Shown: positions 17,712-27,991, counted from the stretch's first letter. The stretch is 64,000 nucleotides of DNA from Vibrio sp. 99-70-13A1 (GCF_013114625.1 NZ_VTXD01000012.1:28322-92321), one strand, 5' to 3'. The notes: generated from the letters alone by a model not told the origin. A program made the numbers and translations.

Positions 17712-18062
17712 ATGCAACATCTTGTTTTTGTATATGGAACTTTAAGAAAAGGGCAATCAAACGCGCATTACCTTTCTTCTAGCGAATTGCTAGGAAGCTT
17801 TGAAACTCAACCTGAATTCGCTTTATATGACCTTGGCGCATACCCCGGTATTACTTCTGGAAAGAAGAGGGTATCTGGAGAGGTCTATATGGTTGATGAC
17901 GAGGTTTTGAAACAACTTGATGTGCTGGAAGATATACCCGTAGAGTATCGCCGAGAAACCATTCAGACCAATTTTGGTCCTGCGTGGATATATATCTATC
18001 AGCTGAGCACTTCGAAGAATGGAAGTGAAATTATTTCTGGGGATTGGTGCCAAAGGGTTTAA
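17712..18062 (+). CDS. ytfP: YtfP, gamma-glutamylcyclotransferase-like protein
   Basis: A 116-residue protein of the GGCT/AIG2-like family. FVYGTLRKGQSNAHYL near the N-terminus is the family's substrate-binding loop, and GEVYMVDDEVLKQLDVLEDIPVEYRRE holds the acidic catalytic region. The exact substrate is uncertain; the family includes gamma-glutamylamine cyclotransferases. A strong AAAGGAGGG Shine-Dalgarno precedes the ATG. It is the last gene of the tamAB-ytfP unit and ends at a bidirectional terminator. Confidence 0.92.
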   Translation: MQHLVFVYGTLRKGQSNAHYLSSSELLGSFETQPEFALYDLGAYPGITSGKKRVSGEVYMVDDEVLKQLDVLEDIPVEYRRETIQTNFGPAWIYIYQLSTSKNGSEIISGDWCQRV

Positions 18063-18104
18063 CCAGAGTTCACTGCTGAGTTAAGATTTAAGTTCTCAGA
18101 AGAA

Positions 18105-18132
18105 AAGCCAACACTTATATGTTGGCTTTTTC
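18105..18132. terminator. Bidirectional terminator between ytfP and ppa
   Basis: AAGCCAACA (18105-18113), loop CTTATA, TGTTGGCTT (18120-18128), followed by TTTCTTT on the plus strand. The A-rich left flank (AGAAAAG) gives a U-tract on the minus strand for ppa. Confidence 0.9.
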
Positions 18133-18133
18133 T

Positions 18134-18664
18134 TTATGATTTTTGTGCTCTTTTGTGTGAGGCTAGAATCTCTTCACGAGCGGCTTCAATGTCTGCCCAT
18201 CCATCTACTTTTACCCACTTCCCTGCTTCTAGCTCTTTATATCGTTCAAAAAACTGAGTGATTTGAGCTTTTAATAATTCCGGAATATCGCCAACATTTT
18301 GGATATGGTCATACTCTTTTGAAAGCTTTGAGTGTGGAACGGCAAATACTTTCGCATCTTCTCCTGACTCATCTGTCATTTTTAACACCCCAACTGGCCG
18401 GCAGCGAATGACAGAACCTGGAATAAGAGGATAGGGAGTCGGAACTAGTACATCAACAGGATCACCATCTAAAGACAGTGTGTCATTTACGTAACCGTAA
18501 TTACAGGGATAAAACATAGGAGCTGACATAAAGCGATCAACAAATACAGCACCAGAATCTTTATCAACTTCATATTTGATAGGGTCAGCATTGGCTGGGA
18601 TTTCGATGACAACATAGAGATCATCAGGAAGGGATAGACCTGCAGGAACTAAGTTTAAACTCAT
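18134..18664 (-). CDS. ppa: Inorganic pyrophosphatase (family I)
   Basis: Hydrolyses pyrophosphate to two phosphates in the cytoplasm, which pulls biosynthetic reactions forward. It is 176 residues long, normal for the bacterial hexameric enzyme. The signature DGDPVDV lies at 66-72 and supplies Mg2+-binding aspartates; E21, K30 and the FYPCNYGYV segment (51-59) form the rest of the active site. AAGGAAA precedes the ATG. It stands alone between two terminators, with fbp upstream on the same strand. Confidence 0.98.
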   Translation of the reverse strand: MSLNLVPAGLSLPDDLYVVIEIPANADPIKYEVDKDSGAVFVDRFMSAPMFYPCNYGYVNDTLSLDGDPVDVLVPTPYPLIPGSVIRCRPVGVLKMTDESGEDAKVFAVPHSKLSKEYDHIQNVGDIPELLKAQITQFFERYKELEAGKWVKVDGWADIEAAREEILASHKRAQKS

Positions 18665-18795
18665 TACGATTTCCTTTAGTTAAAACAAAAACAACCATAT
18701 TAAATTGGTCGATTATCATTAAACTTTAGCTGTAAATCGGCGAAGTAGTAAACTTTACGGGTTTAAATTACCTTCCCATTATTATCTTTCTCGCA

Positions 18796-18823
18796 AAAAA
18801 AACGCCTACCGAAGTAAGCGTTT
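18796..18823 (-). terminator. Rho-independent terminator after fbp
   Basis: Read leftward: AAACGCTTAC, loop TTCG, GTAGGCGTTT (one G-U pair), then a run of T. It stops fbp transcription before ppa. Confidence 0.88.
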
Positions 18824-18839
18824 CCATTTGGATGTTAGG

Positions 18840-19850
18840 TTAGTCTTGGTTTAACTCCAAGAACTCTTCAACCTTTTTCACCATACTTGGTGAGCCAACA
18901 AAGAATGGGACACGTTGGTGCAATTCAGTTGGTTTCAAATCCATAATACGATTTACACCATCAGATGCCGTACCACCCGCTTGTTCCATAATGAATGCCA
19001 TTGGGTTGCATTCATAAAGTAGACGTAACTTACCTTGAGGGTGGCTTTCAGTACTTGGGTATAAGTAGATGCCGCCTTTAAGAAGGTTACGGTGAAAGTC
19101 AGATACCAATGAGCCAATATAACGAGAGATGTATGGGCGGCCTTCACTTGGTGCACTTTCTTGGCAGTATTTGATGTACTTTTTAACACCTGTTGGAAAA
19201 CGAATGTAGTTACCTTCATTGATCGAATAAATTCGACCTTGATCTGGAATCATCATGTTTTCATGAGATAAACAGAAAGTACCTAAAGAAGGGTCGTAAG
19301 TGAAACCATTCACACCTTTGCCCGTTGTGTAAACAAGCATGGTTGATGAACCATAAACCACATAACCAGCAGCGACTTGCTTGTGACCAGGCTGCAAGAA
19401 ATCTTCTTGAGTTGGAGGCGTACCGATTGGGGATACTCGGCGGTAAATAGAGAAAATAGTACCAACTGAAACATTCACATCAATGTTTGATGAGCCATCC
19501 AAAGGATCCATAAGTACAACGTACTTAGCGTTCTTGTTCAGTTCTTTATTAAAAGCAACAGCTTCGTCTTCTTCTTCACTCGCAACACCACAAACTTGAT
19601 CGCGAGCTTCTAGAGCGGCTTTAAACTTGTCATTAGCGTATAGATCAAGCTTTTGCTGTTCTTCACCTTGAACATTATCTGTACCAACTGCACCAGTAAT
19701 ATCAACGAGACCTGCTTTATTGATTTCACGGTTTACGATTTTTGCAGCAAGACGAATTGATGATAGAAGGGATGAAAGATCACCGCTTGCGTGAGGGAAG
19801 TCATTTTGTTTTGCAACAATAAACTCGCCAAGGGTGCGCATCTCAGACAT
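18840..19850 (-). CDS. fbp: Fructose-1,6-bisphosphatase class I
   Basis: A gluconeogenic enzyme removing the 1-phosphate from fructose-1,6-bisphosphate. The 336-residue protein has the metal-site motif [11 protein letters not shown] (114-124, metal ligands expected at D115 and D118), the upstream SEEED loop (about 91-95) and the sugar-phosphate region [25 protein letters not shown] near 260-285 (two overlapping halves of the family signature). AAGGA sits seven bases before ATG 19850. It is divergent from mpl, the same fbp-mpl pairing seen in E. coli. Confidence 0.98.
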   Translation of the reverse strand: MSEMRTLGEFIVAKQNDFPHASGDLSSLLSSIRLAAKIVNREINKAGLVDITGAVGTDNVQGEEQQKLDLYANDKFKAALEARDQVCGVASEEEDEAVAFNKELNKNAKYVVLMDPLDGSSNIDVNVSVGTIFSIYRRVSPIGTPPTQEDFLQPGHKQVAAGYVVYGSSTMLVYTTGKGVNGFTYDPSLGTFCLSHENMMIPDQGRIYSINEGNYIRFPTGVKKYIKYCQESAPSEGRPYISRYIGSLVSDFHRNLLKGGIYLYPSTESHPQGKLRLLYECNPMAFIMEQAGGTASDGVNRIMDLKPTELHQRVPFFVGSPSMVKKVEEFLELNQD

Positions 19851-20134
19851 GTTAATTCCTTAAGCTTCTCTAAATATAGTGGGGGATTTTAGTGCTACTG
19901 AACCTGACCTCTAGTGGGCTTTTATTCACCTAGACACTTAAGCTAAATTCTACGGGGTAGATCTTTTTAATGGTAATGAACTAAGCGACAGAGATCTCAG
20001 TTACAATGTCGACTAAATTTGTTTTGCATTGCTGCTCGCTTTTAGAAGCCGATTCGTGATAAGTAATGCAAATAGTTTTATTGAGAAATTGTTCATTTCA
20101 CTAGCACTTTTCGACAAGTATTTGGAAGTAACTT

Positions 20135-21547
20135 ATGCATATTCACATCTTAGGGATTTGTGGCACTTTTATGGGTGGTGCCGCTGTTTTAGCTCGTCAA
20201 TTAGGTCATAAAGTGACAGGAAGCGATGCTAACGTTTACCCGCCCATGAGCACGCTTTTAGAATCCCAAGGAATCGAGATTATTGAAGGGTTCGATCCTC
20301 AGCAGTTAGAGCCAAGACCTGATTTAGTGGTGATTGGTAATGCGATGAGCCGTGGTAATCCGTGCGTTGAATATGTATTAAACAATAATCTCAAATACAC
20401 GTCTGGACCCCAGTGGTTACAAGAGTTCTTGCTGCATGATCGCTGGGTTATTGCGGTTTCTGGAACGCATGGAAAAACGACTACATCGAGTATGCTAGCT
20501 TGGATTTTAGAAGATTGTGGTTATGCCCCTGGCTTCTTGGTGGGAGGGGTACTTGGCAATTTTGGTATCTCAGCTCGCTTAGGTGAGAGTATGTTCTTCG
20601 TAGTCGAAGCTGATGAGTATGACAGTGCTTTTTTCGATAAACGTTCTAAGTTTGTTCACTACCATCCAAGAACCTTGGTCATGAACAATTTAGAGTTCGA
20701 TCATGCAGATATTTTTGATGATTTAGAGGCCATTAAGCGTCAATTCCATCATTTGGTGCGCACAGTTCCAAGTAATGGTCGTATTTTCTCCCCAAGACAA
20801 GATTCTGCCATTGAAGATGTACTGGAACGTGGTTGTTGGAGTGAAACTGAATACAGCAGTGAAGCTTCATTGAATCAAGAAACTGATGCTTTAGTGAATC
20901 AGCCTAGTGAAGAAAGCCTGAATGATTGGCGAGCTGAAAAGTTAGTGAAAGATGGCTCTCAATTTAATGTGTATTTCCAAAATGAAAAAGTCGGAAAGGT
21001 GGATTGGAACCTTGTTGGCGACCACAATGTAAATAATGCACTGATGGCAATTGCTGCCGCTCGCCATGTGGGCGTGACTCCAGACTTAGGTTGTGAATCT
21101 CTTGCCAAGTTTATTAATACGAAGCGTCGTTTAGAACTAAAAGGCGAAGTTGCAGAAGTGAAGGTGTATGACGATTTTGCTCATCACCCTACAGCGATTG
21201 AACTTACTTTAGGCGGGTTACGTAATAAAGTAGGTGATAAGAAAATTATCGCGGTTTTGGAACCTCGCTCTGCCACGATGAAACGAGGCGTACATAAAGA
21301 AACCTTAGCTGGCTCTTTAAAGCAGGCTGATTCTACTTACTTGTTCCAGCCTGATAACATTGATTGGTCAGTGCAAGATATTGCTGACGCATGTCATCAG
21401 CCCGCTTATGTGAGTGATGATATGGACGCTTTCGTATCAAGAATTGTTGCTGAAGCACAGCCACAAGACCAAATACTTGTGATGAGTAATGGCGGCTTTG
21501 GCGGTATCCATCAAAAGCTACTTGATGCACTTGCGAGCAAGAATTAA
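20135..21547 (+). CDS. mpl: UDP-MurNAc:L-alanyl-gamma-D-glutamyl-meso-diaminopimelate ligase
   Basis: A Mur-ligase family enzyme that reattaches recycled murein tripeptide to UDP-N-acetylmuramate, saving cell-wall peptides. The 470 residues show the N-terminal Rossmann domain HILGICGTFMGG (4-15), the ATP-binding loop GTHGKTTT (110-117), the central VVEADEYDSAFFDKR motif and the C-terminal DDFAHHPTAI motif. It is slightly longer than the E. coli enzyme. GGAAG precedes ATG 20135. ubiX follows after 39 bp, probably co-transcribed. Confidence 0.96.
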   Translation: MHIHILGICGTFMGGAAVLARQLGHKVTGSDANVYPPMSTLLESQGIEIIEGFDPQQLEPRPDLVVIGNAMSRGNPCVEYVLNNNLKYTSGPQWLQEFLLHDRWVIAVSGTHGKTTTSSMLAWILEDCGYAPGFLVGGVLGNFGISARLGESMFFVVEADEYDSAFFDKRSKFVHYHPRTLVMNNLEFDHADIFDDLEAIKRQFHHLVRTVPSNGRIFSPRQDSAIEDVLERGCWSETEYSSEASLNQETDALVNQPSEESLNDWRAEKLVKDGSQFNVYFQNEKVGKVDWNLVGDHNVNNALMAIAAARHVGVTPDLGCESLAKFINTKRRLELKGEVAEVKVYDDFAHHPTAIELTLGGLRNKVGDKKIIAVLEPRSATMKRGVHKETLAGSLKQADSTYLFQPDNIDWSVQDIADACHQPAYVSDDMDAFVSRIVAEAQPQDQILVMSNGGFGGIHQKLLDALASKN

Positions 21548-21586
21548 CACTCACCATAGAATCATTAATAAGAAGTAATTGAGATC

Positions 21587-22210
21587 ATGACGACAAAGAA
21601 TAAAGCCATCACATTAGCTTTTACGGGTGCTTCTGGTGCCCCTTATGGCTTGCGTTTATTAGAGTGTTTACTTGCTGCTGATTATCAAGTGTATTTGCTC
21701 ATTTCTTCTGCGGCTCGCGTAGTCATGGCAACGGAACATGATCTTAAATTGCCAGCAGGTCCAGACGCGGCAAAATCGGTGTTGGTTGAGCACTTGAATT
21801 GCGATCCTGAAAAGCTGATTGTATGTGGCAAGGATGATTGGTTTTCGCCTGTGGCATCAGGTTCTGCTGCTCCTAAGCAGATGGTGGTTTGCCCATGTTC
21901 AGCAGGAAGTGTTGCGTCTATCGCTCATGGAATGTCAGATAATTTGATTGAACGGGCAGCCGATGTAGTGATGAAAGAGCGTGGGCAATTATTGCTGGTG
22001 GTAAGAGAAACTCCATTTTCTACACTGCATTTAGAGAACATGCATAAACTATCCACTATGGGTGTGACTATTATGCCCGCTGCTCCGGGTTTTTATCATC
22101 AACCTAAGACCATTGAAGATCTGGTGGATTTTATGGTGGCGAGAATTTTGGATCATCTTGGCGTTGAGCAAGGTTTAGTACCACGTTGGGGATATGATCA
22201 ACGCAAGTAA
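21587..22210 (+). CDS. ubiX: Flavin prenyltransferase UbiX
   Basis: Prenylates FMN with a dimethylallyl group to make the prenyl-FMN cofactor of UbiD decarboxylase in ubiquinone synthesis. The 207-residue flavoprotein has TGASGAPYG at 13-21 (flavin phosphate binding), the [14 protein letters not shown] region near 104-117 and the conserved [15 protein letters not shown] loop. The length is normal for the family. It lies between mpl and the thi operon; the intergenic region that follows contains the TPP riboswitch. Confidence 0.96.
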   Translation: MTTKNKAITLAFTGASGAPYGLRLLECLLAADYQVYLLISSAARVVMATEHDLKLPAGPDAAKSVLVEHLNCDPEKLIVCGKDDWFSPVASGSAAPKQMVVCPCSAGSVASIAHGMSDNLIERAADVVMKERGQLLLVVRETPFSTLHLENMHKLSTMGVTIMPAAPGFYHQPKTIEDLVDFMVARILDHLGVEQGLVPRWGYDQRK

Positions 22211-22257
22211 CAGGATCGTTATAGCTTATTGAGTCAATTCCAATTACAATCCAAATC

Positions 22258-22362
22258 ACTCATCGGGGAGCGAAGCATTCAATTTATGAATGTTAGCTGA
22301 GATCAAGTTTAACCTTGGGACCCGTAAACCTGAACCAGATAATGCTGGCGTAGGAATTGAGT
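22258..22362 (+). ncRNA. TPP riboswitch (Thi box) controlling thiBPQ
   Basis: The conserved aptamer pieces occur in order: CGGGGAGC (22264-22271), a variable P3 stem, GCTGAGA (about 22296), GGGACCCG, AACCTGA, CCAGATAATGCTGGCGTAGGAA. P1 can close with ACTC (22258-22261) and GAGT (22359-22362). Downstream, CTCC at 22383-22386 can pair with the thiB Shine-Dalgarno GGAG (22413-22416), and no poly-U terminator is present, so translational control is likely. An upstream octamer TCAATTCC (22234-22241) is complementary to GGAATTGA (22353-22360) in the aptamer's 3' edge. Confidence 0.95.
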
Positions 22363-22424
22363 TAGGATCCTACCTATTTATCCTCCCTCAAACCTGTGCC
22401 GCTCAAGACCATGGAGAGCGTCCA

Positions 22425-23435
22425 GTGAAATTTGCATTAACTACTCTTGCTTTAGCAACAGTGACTTCATTCTCAGCTTTAGCTGCTGATAGTACATCAA
22501 CGGCTGACAGCACATTAACAGTATACACATACGATTCTTTTGCTGCTGATTGGGGACCGAGACCAGCAGTAGAAAAAGCGTTTGAAGCTCAGTGTGGCTG
22601 TGATGTTAACTTTGTTGCTTTAGAAGATGGCGTGTCTATTTTAAACCGTCTGCGTCTTGAAGGTGGCAATAGTAAAGCTGACATCGTATTGGGTTTAGAT
22701 AACAACCTGATGGCTGAAGCGAAAAAAACAGGTTTATTGACTGAGCATAAAGTCGATACTTCAGCTGTTACTTTGCCTAATGGTTGGAGCGATAATACGT
22801 TTGTACCGTTCGACTTTGGTTACTTTGCTTTTGTTTACAATAAAGAAAAGCTAGAAAATCCGCCAAAAAGCTTAAAAGAATTAGTTGAACAACGTGATGA
22901 TCTTAAAGTGATTTATCAAGATCCTCGCACCTCAACGCCTGGTCAAGGTTTAATGCTTTGGATGAAGTCTGTGTATGGTGACGACACGACTCAAGCATGG
23001 AAACAGCTAGCGAAAAAGACAGTAACCGTGACTAAAGGTTGGTCTGAAGCTTACTCTATGTTTTTAGAGGGTGAATCTGATTTAGTGCTTTCTTACACGA
23101 CGTCACCTGCTTATCACATTATTGCAGAAAGCGAATCAAAATACGCAGCCGCAAATTTTGCTGAAGGTCATTACACACAAGTTGAAGTGGCAGCAAAAGT
23201 GAAAGGCAGCAAAAATGAGAAGCTTGCTGACGAATTCATGCAGTTCATTTTAAGCGATGGCTTCCAATCAGCCATGCCAACCGGAAATTGGATGTACCCA
23301 GTGACTGGCGTTAAATTACCTGAAGGTTTTGAAGCGTTGACAGTGCCAAGTAATGCACTGAGTTTTTCTTCAGATGAAGTGGCTGAAAACCGTAAAACTT
23401 GGATCCGTGAATGGCAAAGTGCTTTAACTTTTTAA
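22425..23435 (+). CDS. thiB: Thiamine/TPP ABC transporter substrate-binding protein
   Basis: Periplasmic binding protein for thiamine and thiamine pyrophosphate. The start is set at GTG 22425 because GGAG lies eight bases upstream and the product then begins with a proper signal peptide (MKFALTTLALATVTSFSALA); the longer open frame from 22290 runs through the riboswitch and cannot be coding. The mature protein (336-residue precursor) has LTVYTYDSFAADWGP near the N-terminus, the DIVLGLDNNL region and WGP/GWSEAYSMFLEGE motifs typical of ThiB. It is followed by thiP and thiQ. Confidence 0.95.
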   Translation: MKFALTTLALATVTSFSALAADSTSTADSTLTVYTYDSFAADWGPRPAVEKAFEAQCGCDVNFVALEDGVSILNRLRLEGGNSKADIVLGLDNNLMAEAKKTGLLTEHKVDTSAVTLPNGWSDNTFVPFDFGYFAFVYNKEKLENPPKSLKELVEQRDDLKVIYQDPRTSTPGQGLMLWMKSVYGDDTTQAWKQLAKKTVTVTKGWSEAYSMFLEGESDLVLSYTTSPAYHIIAESESKYAAANFAEGHYTQVEVAAKVKGSKNEKLADEFMQFILSDGFQSAMPTGNWMYPVTGVKLPEGFEALTVPSNALSFSSDEVAENRKTWIREWQSALTF

Positions 23436-23478
23436 TCGTTCTTTTTGGTTCTAAATTGAACATTTTTAACGGAGCGAC

Positions 23479-25092
23479 ATGTTAAATTCGATTCCAAAGA
23501 TTGGCTTATGGGTTGCGTTACTCATTGCCGCTTTTGTTATTTCATCAGTAGGGGCATTGCTTAGCAATGCCCCTTCTCTTGATATAAGCCAAGTATGGTC
23601 AGACCCTTACTATTGGCATGTAACAAAATTCAGTTTCTATCAAGCTACACTTTCGATGTTATTGAGTGTGCTTTTTGCTATTCCTGTTGCTCATGCTTTA
23701 TCTCGTAGGCAGTTCCCTGGGCGAAGTATTCTATTGCGGCTTTTTGCCTCTACCTTGGTGCTTCCTGTTCTCGTTGGTGTGTTTGGGATTCTAGCGATTT
23801 ATGGCAACAGTGGTTGGCTAGCGAAAGGGCTCGCTCAATTTGATATTAAACTCCCATTTTCTATCTACGGTCTTAATGGCATTTTGCTTGCGCATGTCTT
23901 TTTCAATTTACCTTATGCGAGCCGACTTTTATTACAAGCTATCGAGACTGTGCCTGCAGAACAGCACAAGCTGTGTGCTCATTTAGGAATGACGCACTGG
24001 GATAAATTCAAATGGGTAGAATGGCCGAGGTTACGCCAGCAGCTTCCCCATGTCTGTGGCTTAGTGTTTATGCTTTGCTTTACTAGTTTTGCAACTGTCA
24101 TGGCGCTGGGAGGTGGTCCGAAATCGACCACTATTGAACTCGCCATTTATCAAGCGATTAAGTTTGATTTTGATTTGCAGGCGGGGGCGATACTGGCGAT
24201 TTGGCAAATGCTATTGTGTGGTGTCCTCGCGATCAGTATTCAACGCTTCTCTAAACCGATCTCTGTTACTCCTAGCCAACAGTCTGATGATAAGTACTTA
24301 GTGAAAGATACCTATTGGTCAAAAGGGTGGGATAGCTTTTGGATCATCGTAGTCTCATTGCTTGTGTTACCACCTTTAATCATGGTCATCATCAGTGGTA
24401 TTAATGCGCAAGGCTTCACTGTCTTAACCAGTACGCCTTTTTGGGCAGCTCTCGGAACTTCATTAAAAGTGGCGGTGCTTGCCAGTACTATTGCGATGAT
24501 CATTGGTATCGCGATTCTTATAACTAGCCGAGCTTGGCGTTTGCATGGCAAAAACTTCAAAGCCGATAAAATTGAATTAGTGGGCACCATTATTTTGGTG
24601 ACACCAGGGCTAGTGATCAGTACTGGTTTATTCTTGTTACTTCGATCATTTACCGATGTTTTTAGCTTAGCCTTTTTCGTTGTGGTTGCGGTTAATAGCT
24701 TAATGGCATTGCCTTACGTGATTAAAACCCTTGCTCAACCTATGTTGCACCTAGCACAGCAATACCAATACTTGTGCCCAAGTTTGGGTATGACAGGGCT
24801 GACTCGATTTAGGCTGGTGGAGTGGCGAGCATTAAGAAAGCCGATGGCACAAGCGTTTGCGATTAGCTTTATGCTTGCTATTGGTGACTTAAGCGCAATT
24901 GCCTTATTTGGCAGTCATGATTTTAGAACGCTACCTTTGTATTTATTCCAGTTGTTAGGCAGTTATCAAATGGAAGCGGCTGCGGTGGTTTCTGTGAGTT
25001 TATTGTTGCTGAGTGTGGGTAGTTTCAGTCTGATTGAATTCTTATTTACTCGAAATTCAAATCCCAACGCTAAAGAGTTAAGGAACCGATAA
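23479..25092 (+). CDS. thiP: Thiamine/TPP ABC transporter permease
   Basis: An inner-membrane channel of the thiamine importer. The 537 residues contain two fused BPD_transp_1 permease halves, about six TM helices each, and each half has an EAA loop: near 155-180 (LCAHLGMTHWDKFKWVEWPRL in part) and near 430-455 (LGMTGLTRFRLVEW), which contact ThiQ. GGAG precedes ATG 23479. The stop codon overlaps the thiQ start by one base (TAATG), indicating translational coupling. Confidence 0.96.
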   Translation: MLNSIPKIGLWVALLIAAFVISSVGALLSNAPSLDISQVWSDPYYWHVTKFSFYQATLSMLLSVLFAIPVAHALSRRQFPGRSILLRLFASTLVLPVLVGVFGILAIYGNSGWLAKGLAQFDIKLPFSIYGLNGILLAHVFFNLPYASRLLLQAIETVPAEQHKLCAHLGMTHWDKFKWVEWPRLRQQLPHVCGLVFMLCFTSFATVMALGGGPKSTTIELAIYQAIKFDFDLQAGAILAIWQMLLCGVLAISIQRFSKPISVTPSQQSDDKYLVKDTYWSKGWDSFWIIVVSLLVLPPLIMVIISGINAQGFTVLTSTPFWAALGTSLKVAVLASTIAMIIGIAILITSRAWRLHGKNFKADKIELVGTIILVTPGLVISTGLFLLLRSFTDVFSLAFFVVVAVNSLMALPYVIKTLAQPMLHLAQQYQYLCPSLGMTGLTRFRLVEWRALRKPMAQAFAISFMLAIGDLSAIALFGSHDFRTLPLYLFQLLGSYQMEAAAVVSVSLLLLSVGSFSLIEFLFTRNSNPNAKELRNR

Positions 25093-25796
25093 TGTTAGTG
25101 ATGAAAGAGGTGAACTACCACTATCACCGAGAGTTGTTTCGCTTTGATTTTCAAGCTGAGCAGGGCGACATTGTCGCTTTGATGGGACCGAGCGGTGCTG
25201 GTAAATCTACACTATTGGCGCTGGTTGCGGGATTTATCGAGCCCACATCGGGTGAGATCTCTGTGGCAGGGCAATCGCTTATTGGTAAAGAAGCGCATCA
25301 ACGCCCATTGGCTATGTTGTTTCAAGAACATAACCTGTTTGCCCACCTCACGGTACGTGAAAATATTGGCTTAGGGTTGCATCCGGGTTTAAAGCTTACA
25401 GTAACCCAAAAGCTCGAAGTTGAGCAGGCTGCAGCACAAGTTGGAGTGGCGGAATATTTAGATAGATTGCCGGAGCATTTATCTGGCGGTCAACGTCAGC
25501 GTGTCGCGCTTGCCCGCTGTTTTGTTCAGCCGCATGATATTTGGTTACTTGATGAACCTTTCTCAGCACTTGACCCTTTGCTTCGTGAGGAAATGCTTAA
25601 CCTAGTGAAGCGATTGGCGGCAGAGCGAAATATTACGGTCTTGATGGTGACTCACCATTTAGGTGATGCACGCAGTATCGCGAATAAGTTTGTTTTTGTG
25701 GCTCTTGGTAAGGTGCTGGTTGAAGACTCGATAGAAGTACTGACGGCTGATCATCCACAGCAAGAATTGAGCTCATTTGTTAAAGCGGGTGAGTGA
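25092..25796 (+). CDS. thiQ: Thiamine/TPP ABC transporter ATP-binding protein
   Basis: The ATPase of the ThiBPQ importer. The 234 residues have Walker A GPSGAGKST at 32-40, the Q-loop LFQEHNLFAHLT near 76-87, the signature LSGGQ at 130-134, Walker B WLLDEP at 151-156 and the switch histidine in VTHHLGDARS. It lacks the C-terminal regulatory domain found in many importer ATPases, as is usual for ThiQ. It ends the riboswitch-controlled operon. The next 100 bp holds degenerate TACATAT-type repeats and then a terminator. Confidence 0.96.
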   Translation: MLVMKEVNYHYHRELFRFDFQAEQGDIVALMGPSGAGKSTLLALVAGFIEPTSGEISVAGQSLIGKEAHQRPLAMLFQEHNLFAHLTVRENIGLGLHPGLKLTVTQKLEVEQAAAQVGVAEYLDRLPEHLSGGQRQRVALARCFVQPHDIWLLDEPFSALDPLLREEMLNLVKRLAAERNITVLMVTHHLGDARSIANKFVFVALGKVLVEDSIEVLTADHPQQELSSFVKAGE

Positions 25797-25900
25797 TGAC
25801 TGAACTTTGATACTCAATACATATTGAGGCTAAGTACATATTAATACTCGGTATATCTTAATACTTCAGTACATATGAATAATAAGAACTTCTAAAACCA

Positions 25901-25927
25901 AAAGACCTAGCATGTGCTAGGTCTTTG
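25901..25927. terminator. Bidirectional terminator between thiQ and darP
   Basis: AAAGACCTAGCA (25901-25912) and TGCTAGGTCTTT (25915-25926) form a near-continuous hairpin. T-rich sequence follows on the plus strand (GATTATCTTTCTT) and on the minus strand (GGTTTTAG). Confidence 0.88.
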
Positions 25928-25957
25928 ATTATCTTTCTTAGTCAAGGGAGGCGAAGG

Positions 25958-26482
25958 TTAGTCGCCTAGCTTTAACTCTTTTAAGATTTGGAAAATCTCA
26001 CGAGAAGATTTAGCTGGCTTATTCGCTGATTTCTCTTTGTTAGCTTGGCGAGCGAGCTGACGAAGACGTTGACGGTCTGCTTCAGGGTACATGTCCATCA
26101 CTTCTGAAATAGCTTTATCGCCTTCTGCTACAACGCGGTCACGCAGTTGTTCTAGTTTGTGCAGTTCAACAGTTGCTTGAGAGTGTTTGTTGCGAATCTT
26201 ATCTAAAGCCGCTTGAATTGGCTCAGGATCTACATTGCGCATTACTTTACCAATGTATTGAAGCTGACGTCGCTTTGCTTCGTTCTTAAAGCGCTGTGCA
26301 TCTTTAATCGCTAAAGCCAGATCTTCAGACAAAGGAAACTTATCAAGAATAGAAGGCTTTAGTTCAACAAGCTCTTCTCCCAGCTTTTGCAGGGCGTCCA
26401 TGTCCGTTTTCATTTCTGTCTTACTTACCCAGATGATTTCTTCTTCTGGTTCCCATGGGGCTTTTTGGTTTTTGCGAGCCAT
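25958..26482 (-). CDS. darP: Ribosome-associated protein DarP (YjgA, DUF615)
   Basis: A 174-residue highly charged alpha-helical protein of the DUF615 family, which associates with late 50S ribosomal precursors in E. coli. Recognisable are [25 protein letters not shown] near the N-terminus (two adjoining blocks), [28 protein letters not shown] in the middle and [15 protein letters not shown] at the C-terminal end. It is divergent from pmbA with a short shared promoter region, the same yjgA-pmbA pairing as in E. coli. Confidence 0.95.
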   Translation of the reverse strand: MARKNQKAPWEPEEEIIWVSKTEMKTDMDALQKLGEELVELKPSILDKFPLSEDLALAIKDAQRFKNEAKRRQLQYIGKVMRNVDPEPIQAALDKIRNKHSQATVELHKLEQLRDRVVAEGDKAISEVMDMYPEADRQRLRQLARQANKEKSANKPAKSSREIFQILKELKLGD

Positions 26483-26599
26483 CTTTTCTGCCTATATCAC
26501 TATCTCAAACGAATATACGCCTATTTTAGCAAGAATCTTGGGGAGAATGCGAAATTCTTGTTATCCTAACGAATATTGATACTTAAAATTAGATTAGAT

Positions 26600-27943
26600 A
26601 TGGATGTGAAACAGCAAGTCGCTCAGCAACGCGTTGAGTTAGAAGCCGCAGTAGCGAAAGCATTAGACATGGCATCAGTCAGCTCAGACGCTGCTGAAGT
26701 CGCAATAACTAAATCAACGGGATTAAGTGTTTCTACTCGCATGTGTGAAGTGGAAAACGTTGAATTTAATAGTGATGGTGCGCTTGGTATTACTGTTTAT
26801 CGCGGTCAGAAGAAAGGCAGCGCATCAACATCTGATCTTAGTGAAAAAGCTATCGCTCAGACTGTTGCTGCTGCATTAGATATTGCCCAGTACACTTCTG
26901 AAGACCCATATGCAGGTCCTGCACCTAAAGAGTTAATGGTTCAAGATATTCCTGACCTTGACCTATTCCACCCTGACGAACCTAACCCTGATACTGCCGC
27001 TGAGATTGCTATTGCAGCAGAAAGACAAGCTCTGGCTTATAGTGACAAGATTAAGCAAAGTGATGGTGCAAGTTACGACAGCCATTACGGTGTGAAGGTT
27101 TATGGTAATAGCCATGGATTATTAGCCAGCTATGCTTCAAGTCGTCACAGCACGAGCTGTTGTGTGATTGGTGAAGGTGCAAATGGGGAAATGGAGCGAG
27201 ACTACAGCTATACGCTTGCTCGTCACCGTGATGATTTGTGGACGCCTGAGCGTGTTGGTCAAGAAGCGGCAGAAAAAACCGTTAGCCGTTTAGATGCAAG
27301 AAAGCTAGCAACGGGTAAATACCCGATCATGTTTGCTCCTGATGTTGCAACAGGTCTCGTTGGTCATTTAGTGATGGCTATCAGTGGTGGCAATCTATAT
27401 CGCAAGTCTTCATTCTTATTGGATCACCTAGGTAAACAAATTTTACCTGAGTGGTTTAATATTTCTGAAAAACCACATGTTTTACGCGGTTTGGCTTCTA
27501 GCCCTTTTGATAGTGAAGGCGTCTTCACTCAAGATCGTGAAATCATTACTGATGGTGTGTTAGCGACTTATCTCCTGACGAGCTACGCTGCGCGTAAAAT
27601 GGATATGACTTCAACAGGTCACGCTGGTGGTATTCACAACTGGTTCGTGAAATCGACAGGTCAAAACTTTGAGCAGATGTTGAAAGAGCTGGGTACTGGC
27701 TTTCTTGTTACTGAGGTAATGGGGCAGGGTGTTAATACCGTAACTGGTGATTACTCTCGTGGTGCTGCTGGTTTTTGGGTTGAAAATGGTGAGATTCAAT
27801 ATCCAGTATCAGAAGTGACGATTGCGGGTAATTTGAAAGATATGTTTACCCAAATTGTTGCCGTTGGTAATGACGTGGAAACGCGTTCACAGATTCAAAC
27901 GGGTTCTATTTTATTGGAATCAATGAAAGTTGCTGGCGAGTAA
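26600..27943 (+). CDS. pmbA: Metalloprotease-like protein PmbA/TldE
   Basis: Partner of TldD in a cytoplasmic heterodimeric zinc metalloprotease that matures microcin B17 and degrades CcdA in E. coli; PmbA is the non-catalytic half. The start is set at ATG 26600, giving 447 residues and matching the known N-terminus; the frame open from 26576 adds eight residues without support. Key stretches are [17 protein letters not shown] near 41-57, [13 protein letters not shown], and GGIHNW followed by [21 protein letters not shown] in the C-terminal half. tldD is not in the window. Confidence 0.95.
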   Translation: MDVKQQVAQQRVELEAAVAKALDMASVSSDAAEVAITKSTGLSVSTRMCEVENVEFNSDGALGITVYRGQKKGSASTSDLSEKAIAQTVAAALDIAQYTSEDPYAGPAPKELMVQDIPDLDLFHPDEPNPDTAAEIAIAAERQALAYSDKIKQSDGASYDSHYGVKVYGNSHGLLASYASSRHSTSCCVIGEGANGEMERDYSYTLARHRDDLWTPERVGQEAAEKTVSRLDARKLATGKYPIMFAPDVATGLVGHLVMAISGGNLYRKSSFLLDHLGKQILPEWFNISEKPHVLRGLASSPFDSEGVFTQDREIITDGVLATYLLTSYAARKMDMTSTGHAGGIHNWFVKSTGQNFEQMLKELGTGFLVTEVMGQGVNTVTGDYSRGAAGFWVENGEIQYPVSEVTIAGNLKDMFTQIVAVGNDVETRSQIQTGSILLESMKVAGE

Positions 27944-27964
27944 GTTAGTCACTTCAGATAAAGA

Positions 27965-27991
27965 AAAGGGAGCGATTATGCTCCCTTTTTG
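27965..27991 (+). terminator. Rho-independent terminator after pmbA
   Basis: AAAAGGGAGC (27965-27974), loop GATTAT, GCTCCCTTTT (27981-27990), then T. Confidence 0.92.

Noticed and set aside
22290..22424. Upstream extension of the thiB open frame
   Set aside because: It lies inside the TPP riboswitch, and the extra residues would hide the signal peptide.
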